DNA of 64,000 nucleotides, taken from contig SCPZ01000036.1 in assembly GCA_004299305.1 (NCBI GenBank), positions 1 through 64,000 on the forward strand, read 5' to 3'. Positions 35,737 to 45,203 of this stretch are shown here, in pieces. The translations under genes and the position numbers were made by a program. How positions within the stretch are numbered: the stretch's first letter is position 1; each line of letters starts with the position of its first letter. Source of the DNA: Methylobacter sp. Its GTDB lineage: Bacteria > Pseudomonadota > Gammaproteobacteria > Methylococcales > Methylomonadaceae. The notes under the pieces are model-generated. The model made no database searches. It was not told the DNA's origin and saw only the letters and a list, made by a program, of their open reading frames with translations.

Positions 35737-36644
35737 AAGGTAAACGAGGCTGTCAAGGGGGCATGATCCGAAAGCGTATGCCACGGCGCCTGGCTCAGCC
35801 GTTCGCACGATACCGGGATTAAGCCGCGATAATAAATGCGATCCATCGGTAAAAAAGGCAGCCAAGATGGAAAGCTTCGTGCATGGCGTCCATGGGTTAC
35901 ATGGAAAATTTCCTGTAAACCCAGGTGATCGTGGAACAATCGATCAGCTTGTCCCAGCCAGTCGTTAAAATCACCGGCGATAATTAGCGGTGCATCGTGA
36001 GGTACATGGCTGTCGATATGGGCGGATAATTTGCTTATTTGCAGACGGCGCTCTTTGCCGATTAATCCGAAATGTATGCACACGATATGAACGTCCTGAT
36101 TACTTTCATGCCGTCGGTCGCATTGGTTCCCTACCAATTGCGACACTTCTGACCGGCATGGATGCTGGGAATGCCGAGGACTGTCGGGAACAGTCTCGGC
36201 CGCCATCCTTGGCAGTCGGTCGCATTGGTTCCTTACCAATTGCGACACTTCCGCCATCCTTGGCAGTCGAATAACGCCATGCAACAGGCTGCGGCTGGCC
36301 CAGGTGAAAGGCGAGACATTAATATTTTCCCAGCGCTCAAACGGATACTTGCTCAAGATTGCATTGCCGTGATGACCGGCGTTGTATATCGCATTTTTAC
36401 CGTAGGCATGGAAAGGCCAGGTGTTTTCAGCAAGAAATTCAAGCTGGGATAAAACCGGCCAATCGGCGATTTTTTTTTCATGCCGCAGATGCTCGCCTTG
36501 CATTTCCTGTAGGAACATCAAATCGGCGTCGGCGGCTATCAGCGCATCCCGAATTTGGTGCAGCACAAACCGCCGGTTGCCGGTATTAAAGCCTTTGTGG
36601 ATGTTGTAGGTTAATACCCTTAATTCTTTTTCGCTCATATACAC
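35733..36644 (-). CDS. endonuclease/exonuclease/phosphatase family protein with in-frame repeat insertion
   Basis: 303 residues, about 45 more than typical YbhP-like members. Active-site motifs: LTYNIHKGF, FLQEMQGEH, CIHFGL, IIAGDFNDW and LSDHAP, so the metal-dependent phosphodiesterase site looks intact. Residues about 130-180 are coded by two palindromic repeats (see 36117-36269), giving the duplicated peptide EVSQLVRNQCDR/EVSQLVGNQCDR. The frame stays open. The first M or the third (MSEKELR) could be the start. It lies between the CDP-archaeol-synthase-like and CDP-alcohol genes, with 7-base and 4-base junctions, suggesting a lipid phosphodiesterase role. Confidence 0.85.
   Translation of the reverse strand: MYMSEKELRVLTYNIHKGFNTGNRRFVLHQIRDALIAADADLMFLQEMQGEHLRHEKKIADWPVLSQLEFLAENTWPFHAYGKNAIYNAGHHGNAILSKYPFERWENINVSPFTWASRSLLHGVIRLPRMAEVSQLVRNQCDRLPRMAAETVPDSPRHSQHPCRSEVSQLVGNQCDRRHESNQDVHIVCIHFGLIGKERRLQISKLSAHIDSHVPHDAPLIIAGDFNDWLGQADRLFHDHLGLQEIFHVTHGRHARSFPSWLPFLPMDRIYYRGLIPVSCERLSQAPWHTLSDHAPLTASFTL
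36117..36269. repeat. two palindromic repeats inserted inside a coding sequence
   Basis: GTCGCATTGGTTCC-TACCAATTGCGAC type palindromes occur at 36117-36144 and 36219-36246, differing by one base. CCGCCATCCTTGGCAGTCG appears before and after the second. Together they account for the extra protein segment. Confidence 0.85.
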
Positions 36645-36651
36645 TTTAAAT

Positions 36652-37155
36652 TTAATAAGGCCGCTTGCGAATATGCAAGCGGTAAAGAATCGGCGAGATC
36701 AATTCTTCAATCAGGAAGAAAAACGCCACAACCAGGATAATGTCGATCAAGCCCAGCGTCAGCGGTTCTTTTAGCAACAATATCGGTAACAAGGATTCAG
36801 GCACGGTATCGAGGCCTCGCGCCCGGCTGCTTTCGGCGCAGTCCATTCGGCGTTTGATAAAGCTAGTCAGCAAATCACCAGTCATTGCCAGTGTGCCGAA
36901 TAATACACCGGTCAAAGGTTCTATTCCGCTTAAAGCTGCTGCAATAGGTGTAAAGAAAATAGCTGAACACAAGCCGCGCCAGGTTTTAGTGTCGCCGAAC
37001 AAGCGGTGGCCGTCAGGCAATTTCAGGCCGTTATCCAGCGGCCATGACCAACGCTTCCCCAACGCTTTGTTGACCAAAACCGGCGCGCCGTTCGCGGCAA
37101 TAAGCAATGCGATAGCTTGGATGATGCAATATAAGCATATCGATAACGCTGTCAT
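36652..37155 (-). CDS. CDP-archaeol synthase (CarS)-like membrane protein
   Basis: 167 residues with about four membrane segments. The cytoplasmic loop LPDGHRLFGDTKTWRGL and the later MTGDLLTSFIKRRM are hallmarks of the CarS/DUF46 family, in which the archaeal enzyme moves CMP from CTP to a lipid. In bacteria such proteins probably make another CDP-activated lipid alcohol. A CDP-alcohol transferase lies two genes downstream in the same operon, so the pair may make a special lipid. Confidence 0.8.
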   Translation of the reverse strand: MTALSICLYCIIQAIALLIAANGAPVLVNKALGKRWSWPLDNGLKLPDGHRLFGDTKTWRGLCSAIFFTPIAAALSGIEPLTGVLFGTLAMTGDLLTSFIKRRMDCAESSRARGLDTVPESLLPILLLKEPLTLGLIDIILVVAFFFLIEELISPILYRLHIRKRPY

Positions 37156-37328
37156 ATCGGAAACCTCGGTTGCTCACCTTAATTTAAAGTTATTTGACCA
37201 TAGATTAATAATAACTGTCGATTGTGGCGTCTGATGGCGAACTGTAACCCGCATAAAATAGGCTGCTTAAAAATACGGTAAAATACTGTAAAATGGCTAA
37301 AATCCACTTTTTTAATTACGAGAAAACT

Positions 37329-37523
37329 ATGATAGATAAAAAACTGCTTGATATTTTGGCCTGTCCTTTATGCAAGAGTCCGTTGATTTATGACAAGTCC
37401 AAGCAAGAACTTATCTGTAAAGCCGACCGTATCGCTTTCCCTATCCGTGACGATATTCCGGTTATGTTGGAGGATGAAGCTCGAGAATTAAGCAACGATG
37501 AAATCGATGCATTACACAAATGA
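37329..37523 (+). CDS. Trm112/YcaR family zinc-ribbon-like protein
   Basis: 64 residues from the ATG at 37329; the start [19 protein letters not shown] is standard for the family. The second cysteine pair is reduced to one Cys ([12 protein letters not shown]), as in many bacterial members. It overlaps kdsB by ATGA, the usual neighbour of this gene. Confidence 0.9.
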   Translation: MIDKKLLDILACPLCKSPLIYDKSKQELICKADRIAFPIRDDIPVMLEDEARELSNDEIDALHK

Positions 37524-38290
37524 GCCTGCGTTTTAAAGTTGTCATTCCGGCAAGATACGGCTCGACGAGATTGCCGGGAAAGCCGTTGCTGAACATAGCG
37601 GGCAAGCCGATGATTGCCCATGTTTGCGAACGAGCCGAAGAAGCCGATGCTGACGAAATTATTGTCGCGACCGACGATGACCGGATTTTTCAGGCTGTCG
37701 CTGATCTGGGCATTAAAGCGGTCATGACCCGTACGGATCATCAAAGCGGCACCGAAAGAATTGCCGAGGTGGCAAGGTTATGCGGTTGGATGGGTGATGA
37801 CGTCATTGTTAACCTGCAAGGCGATGAACCGCTTATCCCGCCCGCCTACATACGGGATGTAGCCGAGGCATTGGCCGGGCAGCAGCAGGCGGGCATAGCG
37901 ACGCTGGCCGCCCGAATCGCAGATCCCGAAGAAATTTTTAATCCTAATGCAGTCAAAGTGGTTCTTAACCATGCCGGTTACGCGCTTTATTTTAGTCGTG
38001 CGCCGATTCCATGGGAAAGGGATGCGTTTACCGGGTCAGGCGGTACGCCTTCCGGGGTTGTGCCTTATTTACGGCATATCGGCATGTATGCTTACACGGT
38101 TGACTTTTTAAACCGTTATTGCTTGTGGGATGCCTCAAAACTAGAGGCGGTCGAATCCCTGGAACAGCTGAGAATACTTTGGTACGGCGAAGCTGTTCGG
38201 GTAAAAATCGTAGACAAAACACCGGTTGCCGGTGTCGATACCCAAGAAGATTTGATGCGCGTGGAGCAGGTATTGCGCTCGAATCATTAG
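37520..38290 (+). CDS. kdsB: 3-deoxy-manno-octulosonate cytidylyltransferase
   Basis: 256 residues. Makes CMP-Kdo for lipopolysaccharide. Motifs: [15 protein letters not shown] (nucleotide loop), [28 protein letters not shown] and the later RAPIPWERD and [10 protein letters not shown]. Coupled to the upstream Trm112-like gene. It indicates a Gram-negative outer membrane. Confidence 0.97.
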   Translation: MSLRFKVVIPARYGSTRLPGKPLLNIAGKPMIAHVCERAEEADADEIIVATDDDRIFQAVADLGIKAVMTRTDHQSGTERIAEVARLCGWMGDDVIVNLQGDEPLIPPAYIRDVAEALAGQQQAGIATLAARIADPEEIFNPNAVKVVLNHAGYALYFSRAPIPWERDAFTGSGGTPSGVVPYLRHIGMYAYTVDFLNRYCLWDASKLEAVESLEQLRILWYGEAVRVKIVDKTPVAGVDTQEDLMRVEQVLRSNH

Positions 38291-38392
38291 CCTGCCCAAG
38301 TGCTGTTTCTATTTGACATAGCTTATTAATAACAGTACCTTGGGCAACATTTTTTAACTTTCACTTAAACACCGGTTTTTCAAGAGCAGTCA

Positions 38393-39577
38393 ATGGAACA
38401 ATTTCATAGAATAAGTCGCTTACCTCCCTACGTTTTTAATATTGTTACTGACCTGAAAGCCAAAGCTCGCGCGGCGGGAGAAGATATTATCGATTTTGGC
38501 ATGGGTAATCCCGATCAGGCGACGCCTGAGCATATTGTCAATAAATTGATTGAGTCAGTCCAACGTCCCGATACGCATCGTTATTCAGTCTCCAAAGGCA
38601 TCCCCCGGTTAAGAAAAGCCATTTGCACTTGGTATAAAAACCGCTTTGATGTCGATTTAGACCCGGAAACCGAAGCTATTGTGACCATAGGCTCAAAAGA
38701 AGGCTTGGCGCATTTGGCGCTGGCGACTTTAGGGCCAGGGGACGTTGTGTTGGTGCCTAATCCGGCTTATCCGATACATCCTTATGGCGTGGTGATTGCC
38801 GGCGCCGATCTTAGGCATGTGCCGATGGTGCCGGGCGGCGATTTTTTTGAAGAGCTGCAAAAAGCCATTGTCGATTCATGGCCCAAGCCGAAAATGCTGA
38901 TCCTTAATTTCCCCGGCAATCCGACCAGCCAATGTGTGGAACTGGATTTTTTCGAGAAAATTATCGCCGTCGCTAAAGAACATAATATCTGGGTGGTTCA
39001 GGATATTGCTTATGCGGACATCGTTTTCGACGGCTACAAAGCGCCGTCTATTCTTCAGGTCGAAGGCGCAAAAGACATCGCGGTCGAGTTTTTCTCGCTG
39101 TCGAAAAGCTACAACATGCCGGGTTGGCGTGTAGGCTTTATGTGCGGCAACAAAGAACTGGTAGGCGCATTGGCGCGCATTAAATCGTATCTCGATTACG
39201 GCACCTTTACGCCGATTCAGATTGCCGCGATTGCAGCCCTTGAAGGACCGCAGGAATGTGTTACCGAAATCGCCGAGATGTACCGAAAAAGACGTGATGT
39301 ATTGTGTGAAGGCTTAACGGCAGCCGGGTGGCCGGTTGAAAAACCGAAAGCCACGATGTTTGTTTGGGCGCGCATACCCGAAGCGTATCAACACCTGGGC
39401 TCGATTGAGTTTTCCAAAAAACTGCTGACAGAGGCCAAAGTGGCGGTTTCTCCAGGCATCGGCTTTGGCCAGCATGGCGACGATCACGTCAGGTTCGGCC
39501 TGATTGAGAATGAACACCGTACCCGTCAAGCGGTTCGCGGCATACGCAATATGATGAAAAAAGACAAGGTTATATAA
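38393..39577 (+). CDS. alaC: alanine transaminase (AlaC type)
   Basis: 394 residues, PLP-dependent class I aminotransferase. The start [17 protein letters not shown] and [12 protein letters not shown] match the AlaC/YfdZ group; the PLP lysine is in [15 protein letters not shown] and the ring-contact region is [10 protein letters not shown]. It leads into hom and thrC on the same strand, though a repeat separates them. Confidence 0.92.
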   Translation: MEQFHRISRLPPYVFNIVTDLKAKARAAGEDIIDFGMGNPDQATPEHIVNKLIESVQRPDTHRYSVSKGIPRLRKAICTWYKNRFDVDLDPETEAIVTIGSKEGLAHLALATLGPGDVVLVPNPAYPIHPYGVVIAGADLRHVPMVPGGDFFEELQKAIVDSWPKPKMLILNFPGNPTSQCVELDFFEKIIAVAKEHNIWVVQDIAYADIVFDGYKAPSILQVEGAKDIAVEFFSLSKSYNMPGWRVGFMCGNKELVGALARIKSYLDYGTFTPIQIAAIAALEGPQECVTEIAEMYRKRRDVLCEGLTAAGWPVEKPKATMFVWARIPEAYQHLGSIEFSKKLLTEAKVAVSPGIGFGQHGDDHVRFGLIENEHRTRQAVRGIRNMMKKDKVI

Positions 39578-39592
39578 TCGGGTTAAATGATA

Positions 39593-39678
39593 GAACACGG
39601 ATGATACAGATTAGACGGATTTATCAAAGTTATTTGATAAATCCGTACTTATCCGTCTAATCCGTGCCATCCGTGTTC
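39593..39678. repeat. long hairpin repeat between alaC and hom
   Basis: GAACACGGATG at 39593 faces CATCCGTGTTC ending at 39678, with a second nested stem GATTTATCAAA/TTTGATAAATC. It shares the ACACGGAT arms with the element after the nif operon and may serve as the alaC terminator. Confidence 0.7.
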
Positions 39679-39719
39679 CATTTTTCTTTGTGCAAAATAG
39701 TTTTTAACTGGAGTTTGAT

Positions 39720-41030
39720 TTGAAACCGGTAAAAGTAGGTGTATTAGGATTAGGTACTGTCGGTGGCGGCACCGTCAATGTGTTGAAGCGGAATGCGGCG
39801 GAAATCGCCCGCAGGGCAGGTCGTGAAATCATCATCACTCGCGCCTCGGCAAAAGATTTAAATAAGCAGCGTATCTGCGATACGCAAGGCATTGCCTTAA
39901 CGACCGATCCTTATGAAATTATCAATGATCCCGACATTGAAATTATCCTGGAATTGATTGGCGGGGCAGGACCGGTCAAAGACATGGTGTTGAAAGCCAT
40001 AGCAAACGGCAAGCATGTCGTTACCGCCAACAAGTCGCTGATTGCTTTGCACGGCAATGAGATTTTTGCCAAAGCCAGCGAAAAAGGCGTCATCGTTGCA
40101 TTCGAAGCCGCGGTTGCAGGCGGTATTCCGATCATTAAAGCCATCCGCGAAGGCTTAAGCGGCAACCAGATCGAGTGGCTTGCAGGTATCATCAACGGCA
40201 CAGGCAACTTCATCCTGACCGAAATGCGCGATAAAGGCCGCGATTTTGCCGACGTATTGGCCGAAGCTCAAGCCTTGGGCTATGCAGAAGCCGATCCAAC
40301 CTTTGACGTAGAAGGCATAGACGCCGGTCATAAATTAACCATTCTGGCATCTATCGCTTTCGGCATCCCCTTGCAGTTCGACAAGGTTTATACCGAAGGC
40401 ATTACCAAAATTACCCGTACCGATGTCGAGTACGCGGAGCAACTGGGCTATCGCATCAAGCATTTGGGCATAGCCCGTAAAACGCCGGAAGGTATCGAGT
40501 TAAGAGTACATCCGACGCTGATTCCTGAGCGTCGTCTTATCGCCAACGTCAACGGCGTGATGAATGCCGTATTGGTTAAAGGCGATGCGGTCGGACCTAC
40601 GCTTTATTATGGCGCCGGAGCCGGAGCCGAGCCTACGGCCTCCTCGGTCGTTGCTGATGTGATCGATGTGGTCAGAGCCTTGACCAGCGACCCCGAAAAC
40701 CGCGTTCCGCATTTAGCCTTTCAAGCCGACGCCTTAGTCGACATTCCGGTATTGCCGCCGGAAATGTTCAGGACTTCTTATTATCTGCGGCTTAATGCGG
40801 AAGATAAACCGGGCGTTCTGGCTGAAGTAACCCGAATTCTGGCCGATCATCAAATCAGCATTGAAGCTATCAACCAAAAAGAGCCGCTGAAAAATGAAAC
40901 ATCGGTGCCGATTATCATGCTGACTCAAATCACGCTGGAAAAAGAAATGAACGCGGCTATCGCTGAAATTGAAGCTTTAGAAACCGTTAGCGGTAAAGTC
41001 AACCGCATCCGTCTGGAAACTTTAGGATAA
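39720..41030 (+). CDS. hom: homoserine dehydrogenase
   Basis: 436 residues; starts with TTG at 39720 behind a GGAG site. Reduces aspartate semialdehyde to homoserine for threonine and methionine. Nucleotide motif VGVLGLGTVGGGTV, catalytic region with NGTGNFILTEM and AEADPTFDVEGIDAGHK, and a C-terminal ACT domain (YLRLNAEDKPGVLAEVTRIL), the place where threonine feedback usually acts. thrC follows after five bases. Confidence 0.96.
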   Translation: MKPVKVGVLGLGTVGGGTVNVLKRNAAEIARRAGREIIITRASAKDLNKQRICDTQGIALTTDPYEIINDPDIEIILELIGGAGPVKDMVLKAIANGKHVVTANKSLIALHGNEIFAKASEKGVIVAFEAAVAGGIPIIKAIREGLSGNQIEWLAGIINGTGNFILTEMRDKGRDFADVLAEAQALGYAEADPTFDVEGIDAGHKLTILASIAFGIPLQFDKVYTEGITKITRTDVEYAEQLGYRIKHLGIARKTPEGIELRVHPTLIPERRLIANVNGVMNAVLVKGDAVGPTLYYGAGAGAEPTASSVVADVIDVVRALTSDPENRVPHLAFQADALVDIPVLPPEMFRTSYYLRLNAEDKPGVLAEVTRILADHQISIEAINQKEPLKNETSVPIIMLTQITLEKEMNAAIAEIEALETVSGKVNRIRLETLG

Positions 41031-41035
41031 ATAAC

Positions 41036-42115
41036 ATGTCTACGCAAAAACACTACACCGGCCTGATTGAACGCTACAGAGACCGCTTGCCGGTCAGCGC
41101 AACTACCCGCATCATCAGCTTGAACGAAGGCAATACGCCGATGATTCAACTGCAAAACATTCCCCGCTTGATCGGCAAAGAAGTTGAGATTTATGTCAAG
41201 TTTGAAGGCTTGAACCCGACCGGGTCATTCAAGGATCGCGGCATGACTATGGCGGTTACCAAAGCCGTGGAGGATGGCAGTCAGGCCATCATCTGCGCCT
41301 CAACCGGCAACACCTCGGCCTCTGCCGCAGCGTATGCGGCGCGCGCCGGAATTAAAGCTTTCGTGTTAATTCCCGACGGCAAGATTGCCCAAGGCAAATT
41401 GGCGCAAACCCTGATGTACGGCGCTGAAATCATCCAGATTAACGGCAACTTCGATAAAGGCATGTCGCTGGTTAAGGAAATCGCCGACCATGCGCCGGTC
41501 ACTATCGTTAACTCAATTAACCCGTTCAGGATTGACGGGCAAAAAACCGCCGCTTTTGAAATTGTCGACGACCTTGGTTTTGCGCCCGACTATCACTGTC
41601 TGCCGGTCGGCAATGCCGGAAATATTACCGCTTATTGGAAAGGCTATTGCGAATATGCTGCCAGCCGTGTGTGCAGCACTCGCCCGGTCATGTGCGGTTA
41701 CCAAGCTGCCGGGGCCGCGCCGTTCTTGGCAGGTCACCCCATCGAGGACCCGGAAACTATCGCCACCGCGATTCGCATCGGCAATCCGCAATCCTGGGAT
41801 TTCGCCTGGGCCGCGCAAAAAGAATCCGGCGGCTGGTTTGACAAGTTTACCGACGAACAGATTTTGGCCGCGCAAAAAATGCTATCCCAGTATGAAGGCA
41901 TCTTTTGCGAGCCTGCTTCGGCGACTTCATTAGCCGGAGCCTTGCAAGACATCGGCTCAGGAAAAATCCCCGAAGGCAGCAAGATTGTCTGTACTTTAAC
42001 CGGTAACGGCTTAAAAGATCCCGATACCGCCATATCACAATGCGCAGCGGCACATCCGGTGACGATTGAAGCCAGCTTGGATGCGGTTAAGCGGGCGATT
42101 TTGGATTGTTTGTGA
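41036..42115 (+). CDS. thrC: threonine synthase
   Basis: 359 residues, the short PLP-type enzyme common in gammaproteobacterial methanotrophs and Gram-positives. PLP lysine in NPTGSFKDRGM, phosphate loop around ASTGNTSASAAAYAARAG, and PVGNAGNITAYWKGY. Converts phosphohomoserine to threonine. Forms an operon with hom. Confidence 0.95.
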   Translation: MSTQKHYTGLIERYRDRLPVSATTRIISLNEGNTPMIQLQNIPRLIGKEVEIYVKFEGLNPTGSFKDRGMTMAVTKAVEDGSQAIICASTGNTSASAAAYAARAGIKAFVLIPDGKIAQGKLAQTLMYGAEIIQINGNFDKGMSLVKEIADHAPVTIVNSINPFRIDGQKTAAFEIVDDLGFAPDYHCLPVGNAGNITAYWKGYCEYAASRVCSTRPVMCGYQAAGAAPFLAGHPIEDPETIATAIRIGNPQSWDFAWAAQKESGGWFDKFTDEQILAAQKMLSQYEGIFCEPASATSLAGALQDIGSGKIPEGSKIVCTLTGNGLKDPDTAISQCAAAHPVTIEASLDAVKRAILDCL

Positions 42116-42172
42116 TTTAAAAATAGAACACCGATGACGCGGATTTGCGCTGATAAAACAGATTTTTGACTG

Positions 42173-42199
42173 TCGGACGGGGCATGTTGCCCCGTCCGA
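42173..42199. terminator. perfect 12-bp hairpin after thrC
   Basis: TCGGACGGGGCA and TGCCCCGTCCGA pair across a TGT loop. Placed 57 bases after thrC it could terminate hom-thrC, but lacks a T-run and may be a dispersed repeat. Confidence 0.55.
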
Positions 42200-42244
42200 A
42201 ACGTTTTGCGGTCTGATATGACTCAACCTAACGAAGGATAGATT

Positions 42245-42451
42245 ATGGAACTGTCTGCTATATTGACTCCCGCAATTGAAGGTGGTTATGTCGCTTTTAA
42301 TCCTGAAACGGGAACTACAACTCAAGGCGAAAGTATTGAAGAAGCTCTCGCAAATCTTCAGGAAGCTACCGAGCTTTATTTGGAAGAGTTCCCTCTAACT
42401 ATTACCGGACGTTCTCTGCTGACTACATTCCAAGTTACCGCGCATGCCTAA
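42245..42451 (+). CDS. hicB: HicB-family antitoxin
   Basis: 68 residues: LTPAIEGGYVAFNPETGTTTQGESIEEALANLQEATELYLEE is the partly degraded RNase-H-like HicB core. A DNA-binding tail is absent, as in short HicB types. GAAGGAT precedes the ATG. It overlaps hicA by 8 bases. Predicted to neutralise HicA. Confidence 0.8.
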   Translation: MELSAILTPAIEGGYVAFNPETGTTTQGESIEEALANLQEATELYLEEFPLTITGRSLLTTFQVTAHA

Positions 42452-42617
42452 CTTACCAGTCGTTTCGGGTAATGAAGCAATTCGTGCATTGCAATATCTT
42501 GGTTTCGCAGTAGTTCGTCAGAGAGGTAGTCATATCATTCTTCGCAAAGGTTCTCAAGGTTGTGTTGTGCCAAAGTTACGTTACGCTAACCCGGCAAAAT
42601 TGGAGTTGATCAAATGA
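42444..42617 (+). CDS. hicA: shortened HicA-family toxin overlapping the next gene
   Basis: 57 residues, too short for the ORF track. MPNLPVVSGNEAIRALQYLG and VVRQRGSHIILRKG are clear HicA, including the catalytic histidine in GSHIIL. The usual C-terminal part after the VP-x-H motif is replaced by VPKLRYANPAKLELIK and a stop, so roughly the last 15-20 residues are missing. The stop is part of an ATGA that starts the SIR2 gene. It may be inactive or altered. Confidence 0.75.
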   Translation: MPNLPVVSGNEAIRALQYLGFAVVRQRGSHIILRKGSQGCVVPKLRYANPAKLELIK

Positions 42618-45082
42618 ACGAAGCACTTAAAACAGCAATAGCTAACGGCGAACTGATTTTATTTCTTGGGGCCGGTGCTTCAATTGGTTGTAAAACTTCC
42701 GATGGACGCAATGTACTAGATGGCAATAACCTAGCCAAAGACCTAGCAGCAAGAGCTAATCTACCTTATGAAAATGAGCCTCTAGATGAGGTCTACGCGG
42801 CAGTTAGGGGAGAATTAGAGTCCAGGCTGGATCCTGTTTTAGAAGAGTTATTTCGAAACACAATACCATCTCAAGAATATACAATTTTAGCCCAATATGC
42901 GTGGCGAAGAATTTATACTCTGAATATCGATGATGGATTAGATAAAGCCCTATTTCAGTCTAAGCAACAAAAAATTTATTTGCGTCTTTCATCAGATTCA
43001 ATAGAAGAACGTGATCAACTCTTTTCTCGCCTAGATTATATAAAGTTAAATGGTTCTGCTGATCGCCTTGGAAGCGGAGTTATTTTTTCATCATCCGAAT
43101 ACGCTAAAGCGACAGTGCGCGGACTTCCTTGGTATGAGCAATGTTCATCTGATTTTATTCGGAACCCATTTCTTTTCATAGGAACTAATCTTAATGAACC
43201 TTTGCTCAAGTTCCACATAGAGCGATACAAAACAATCAATAACTCGAAACCAGGTGCAAGTTACGTAATTACACCTTCAGCGACGGATATTCAAAAAAAG
43301 AATTTGCTTCAATACAATATTGTCCACATACCAGGAACGTTATCTGACTTCAAAGATTGGCTTCAACAGGAGTTTCCTAATGGCCTAACGCCAAACCAGT
43401 TAGCAATCGCAAGCGTCCCGCAGTATGCAGCCATTTTAACGGCACCTGACCGTGCCGCCCATATTGATCTATTAGAAGGCGTAAGTTTAGTAAAAAGGGA
43501 TATGCTGACTGAAAAACTCAGAGATGAGTCGGAAGGATCGGTTCGTTCTTTTTACAAAGGCTTTCAACCAACATGGAAAGATATTATTGATGACATCCCT
43601 GCTAGTCTCGCTATCCTTGATGACAGTTTGTCTCTTATTAATGAGTACAAAGGGACAGAAAAAATAATTCCATTTATTGGCCCCGCAGGTTCCGGTAAAA
43701 CAACACTATTAATGCAACTATGTTACGAGTTGTGTCGTAACTCTGAATTTGCGGTCTATTTTTTGAACCAACCTTTATCTAAGCTCGGGAGAACATTAGA
43801 AGAGTTAGATCGTTCCTCGGCTAATGCTAAAAAAATCTTTGTTGCAATTGATAATGTTGACTTTGTTGCTGATCAACTTGCCGAAGCACTCAAGTCCGCA
43901 AGACTGAGCAAAACTATAATTATTTGTGCAGAAAGAGAAAATGGCTGGGCTAAGCGAAGTAAGCATAAATTGGGAATCTATTCATGCCAGCCAATATTGG
44001 TTCGAGAGTTTTCTGAGACTGATGCCGAAAAACTTCTCAAAAAAATTGAATTGTATGGGTCATGGACGATTCTTGGTCAGATGACACAAAGCCAAAGAAT
44101 TAATGCGCTAGTCAACAAAGCAAAAAAACAACTCCTGATTGCACTTCTTGAAGCGACCTATGGGCGCGGTTTTGAGGCAATTATTGAAAGCGATTACGCA
44201 GCACTATCTTCTGAGGATGAGAAAATTTTCTTGCTTATTGTTGGGGTGGTAACTGATAAGCATTGTGATGCTCCAATTGGTCTTGTGGATAGAGCTTTAA
44301 GTACGCTTGGAATTCTTTCCGGCTCTGTTGTTCTTGCTGATGACTTGGTTGGAATAGTGATTAGAAGAGGCGACAAACTTACGGTAAGACATCCAATTTA
44401 TGTCAGATATTTATTGGAGCAAGTAGTTGACCCTAAACTTACAGCCAATGCTATTAGTGGTCTTCTGCACGCATTTTCACACTACAAATCTCCAATCATG
44501 CAACATATAAGCAAGATGGAGTCTACCATTTACAAGGGACTAATTAATCACCGCTTTCTTTGGGATGTCCTGAAAGGCCGAGATTCATTAATTATTCCCC
44601 TATATAAAAATCTAGAAAAATATTTCGAACTTGATGGATTATTTTGGTTGCAATATGGCTTAGCACTTCGAGACCTTCATAGTCACACAGATGCATTAGA
44701 CAAGTTGAGGACTGCATATTCGGCATATCCCATGGGGCATACGCAACATGCTTTAGGTCAACAACTTCTAACCATTGCCGTGGATATATCAGACAAGAGA
44801 ACGGCAATGAATTATTTTGAGGAAGCACGAGGGTTGCTTGAACCCTTGGATGACATTATCGATAGCGATGATACGTATCCAATCGTGACACTCGCTGAAG
44901 GGCATACAAAACTTATTAGGCACCTAGAGGGCGATAATGAAGCTCAGGGTGTTGCAAAATCATACATTCCTGTCTTGAAAAAAAGATGTGAATCGCAACC
45001 TAATAATACCTACCTAAAAGATTGTTACGAAAAATTAATGAAATTTGCAGTAACAGGCTCTTGGGTTGAAAAAACGAAGTAG
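42614..45082 (+). CDS. SIR2-domain P-loop (STAND-like) defence candidate
   Basis: 822 residues. N-terminal SIR2 domain: LILFLGAGASIG binds NAD, IYTLNIDDGLD carries the Asn and Asp, and DYIKLNGSAD occupies the place where active enzymes have His-Gly. The centre is a P-loop ATPase (Walker A FIGPAGSGKTTLL about residue 355, Walker B FVAIDNVDF about 415). The C-terminus is helical and repeat-like (WLQYGLALRDLHSHTDALDKL). This is the order effector-NTPase-sensor of Avs/STAND anti-phage proteins that deplete NAD. The base composition is visibly more AT-rich than neighbours, and gene decay surrounds it, suggesting transfer. It is translationally coupled to the shortened hicA. Confidence 0.82.
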   Translation: MNEALKTAIANGELILFLGAGASIGCKTSDGRNVLDGNNLAKDLAARANLPYENEPLDEVYAAVRGELESRLDPVLEELFRNTIPSQEYTILAQYAWRRIYTLNIDDGLDKALFQSKQQKIYLRLSSDSIEERDQLFSRLDYIKLNGSADRLGSGVIFSSSEYAKATVRGLPWYEQCSSDFIRNPFLFIGTNLNEPLLKFHIERYKTINNSKPGASYVITPSATDIQKKNLLQYNIVHIPGTLSDFKDWLQQEFPNGLTPNQLAIASVPQYAAILTAPDRAAHIDLLEGVSLVKRDMLTEKLRDESEGSVRSFYKGFQPTWKDIIDDIPASLAILDDSLSLINEYKGTEKIIPFIGPAGSGKTTLLMQLCYELCRNSEFAVYFLNQPLSKLGRTLEELDRSSANAKKIFVAIDNVDFVADQLAEALKSARLSKTIIICAERENGWAKRSKHKLGIYSCQPILVREFSETDAEKLLKKIELYGSWTILGQMTQSQRINALVNKAKKQLLIALLEATYGRGFEAIIESDYAALSSEDEKIFLLIVGVVTDKHCDAPIGLVDRALSTLGILSGSVVLADDLVGIVIRRGDKLTVRHPIYVRYLLEQVVDPKLTANAISGLLHAFSHYKSPIMQHISKMESTIYKGLINHRFLWDVLKGRDSLIIPLYKNLEKYFELDGLFWLQYGLALRDLHSHTDALDKLRTAYSAYPMGHTQHALGQQLLTIAVDISDKRTAMNYFEEARGLLEPLDDIIDSDDTYPIVTLAEGHTKLIRHLEGDNEAQGVAKSYIPVLKKRCESQPNNTYLKDCYEKLMKFAVTGSWVEKTK

Positions 45083-45203
45083 GTGGCCCTATTTGAGCCA
45101 AGTAGCCATGTAGGGTACGCTGTGCGTACCTTTTTAAATTAAGTGACATCTTTTCGTTGCCCAATATTAATATATTACGTTAATTTGAGGTGGTAAATTT
45201 ACG

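Noticed and set aside
36740-37234. 164-aa plus-strand ORF opposite the CarS-like gene
   Set aside because: The minus-strand protein has clear family motifs and membrane helices; the plus-strand translation has none.
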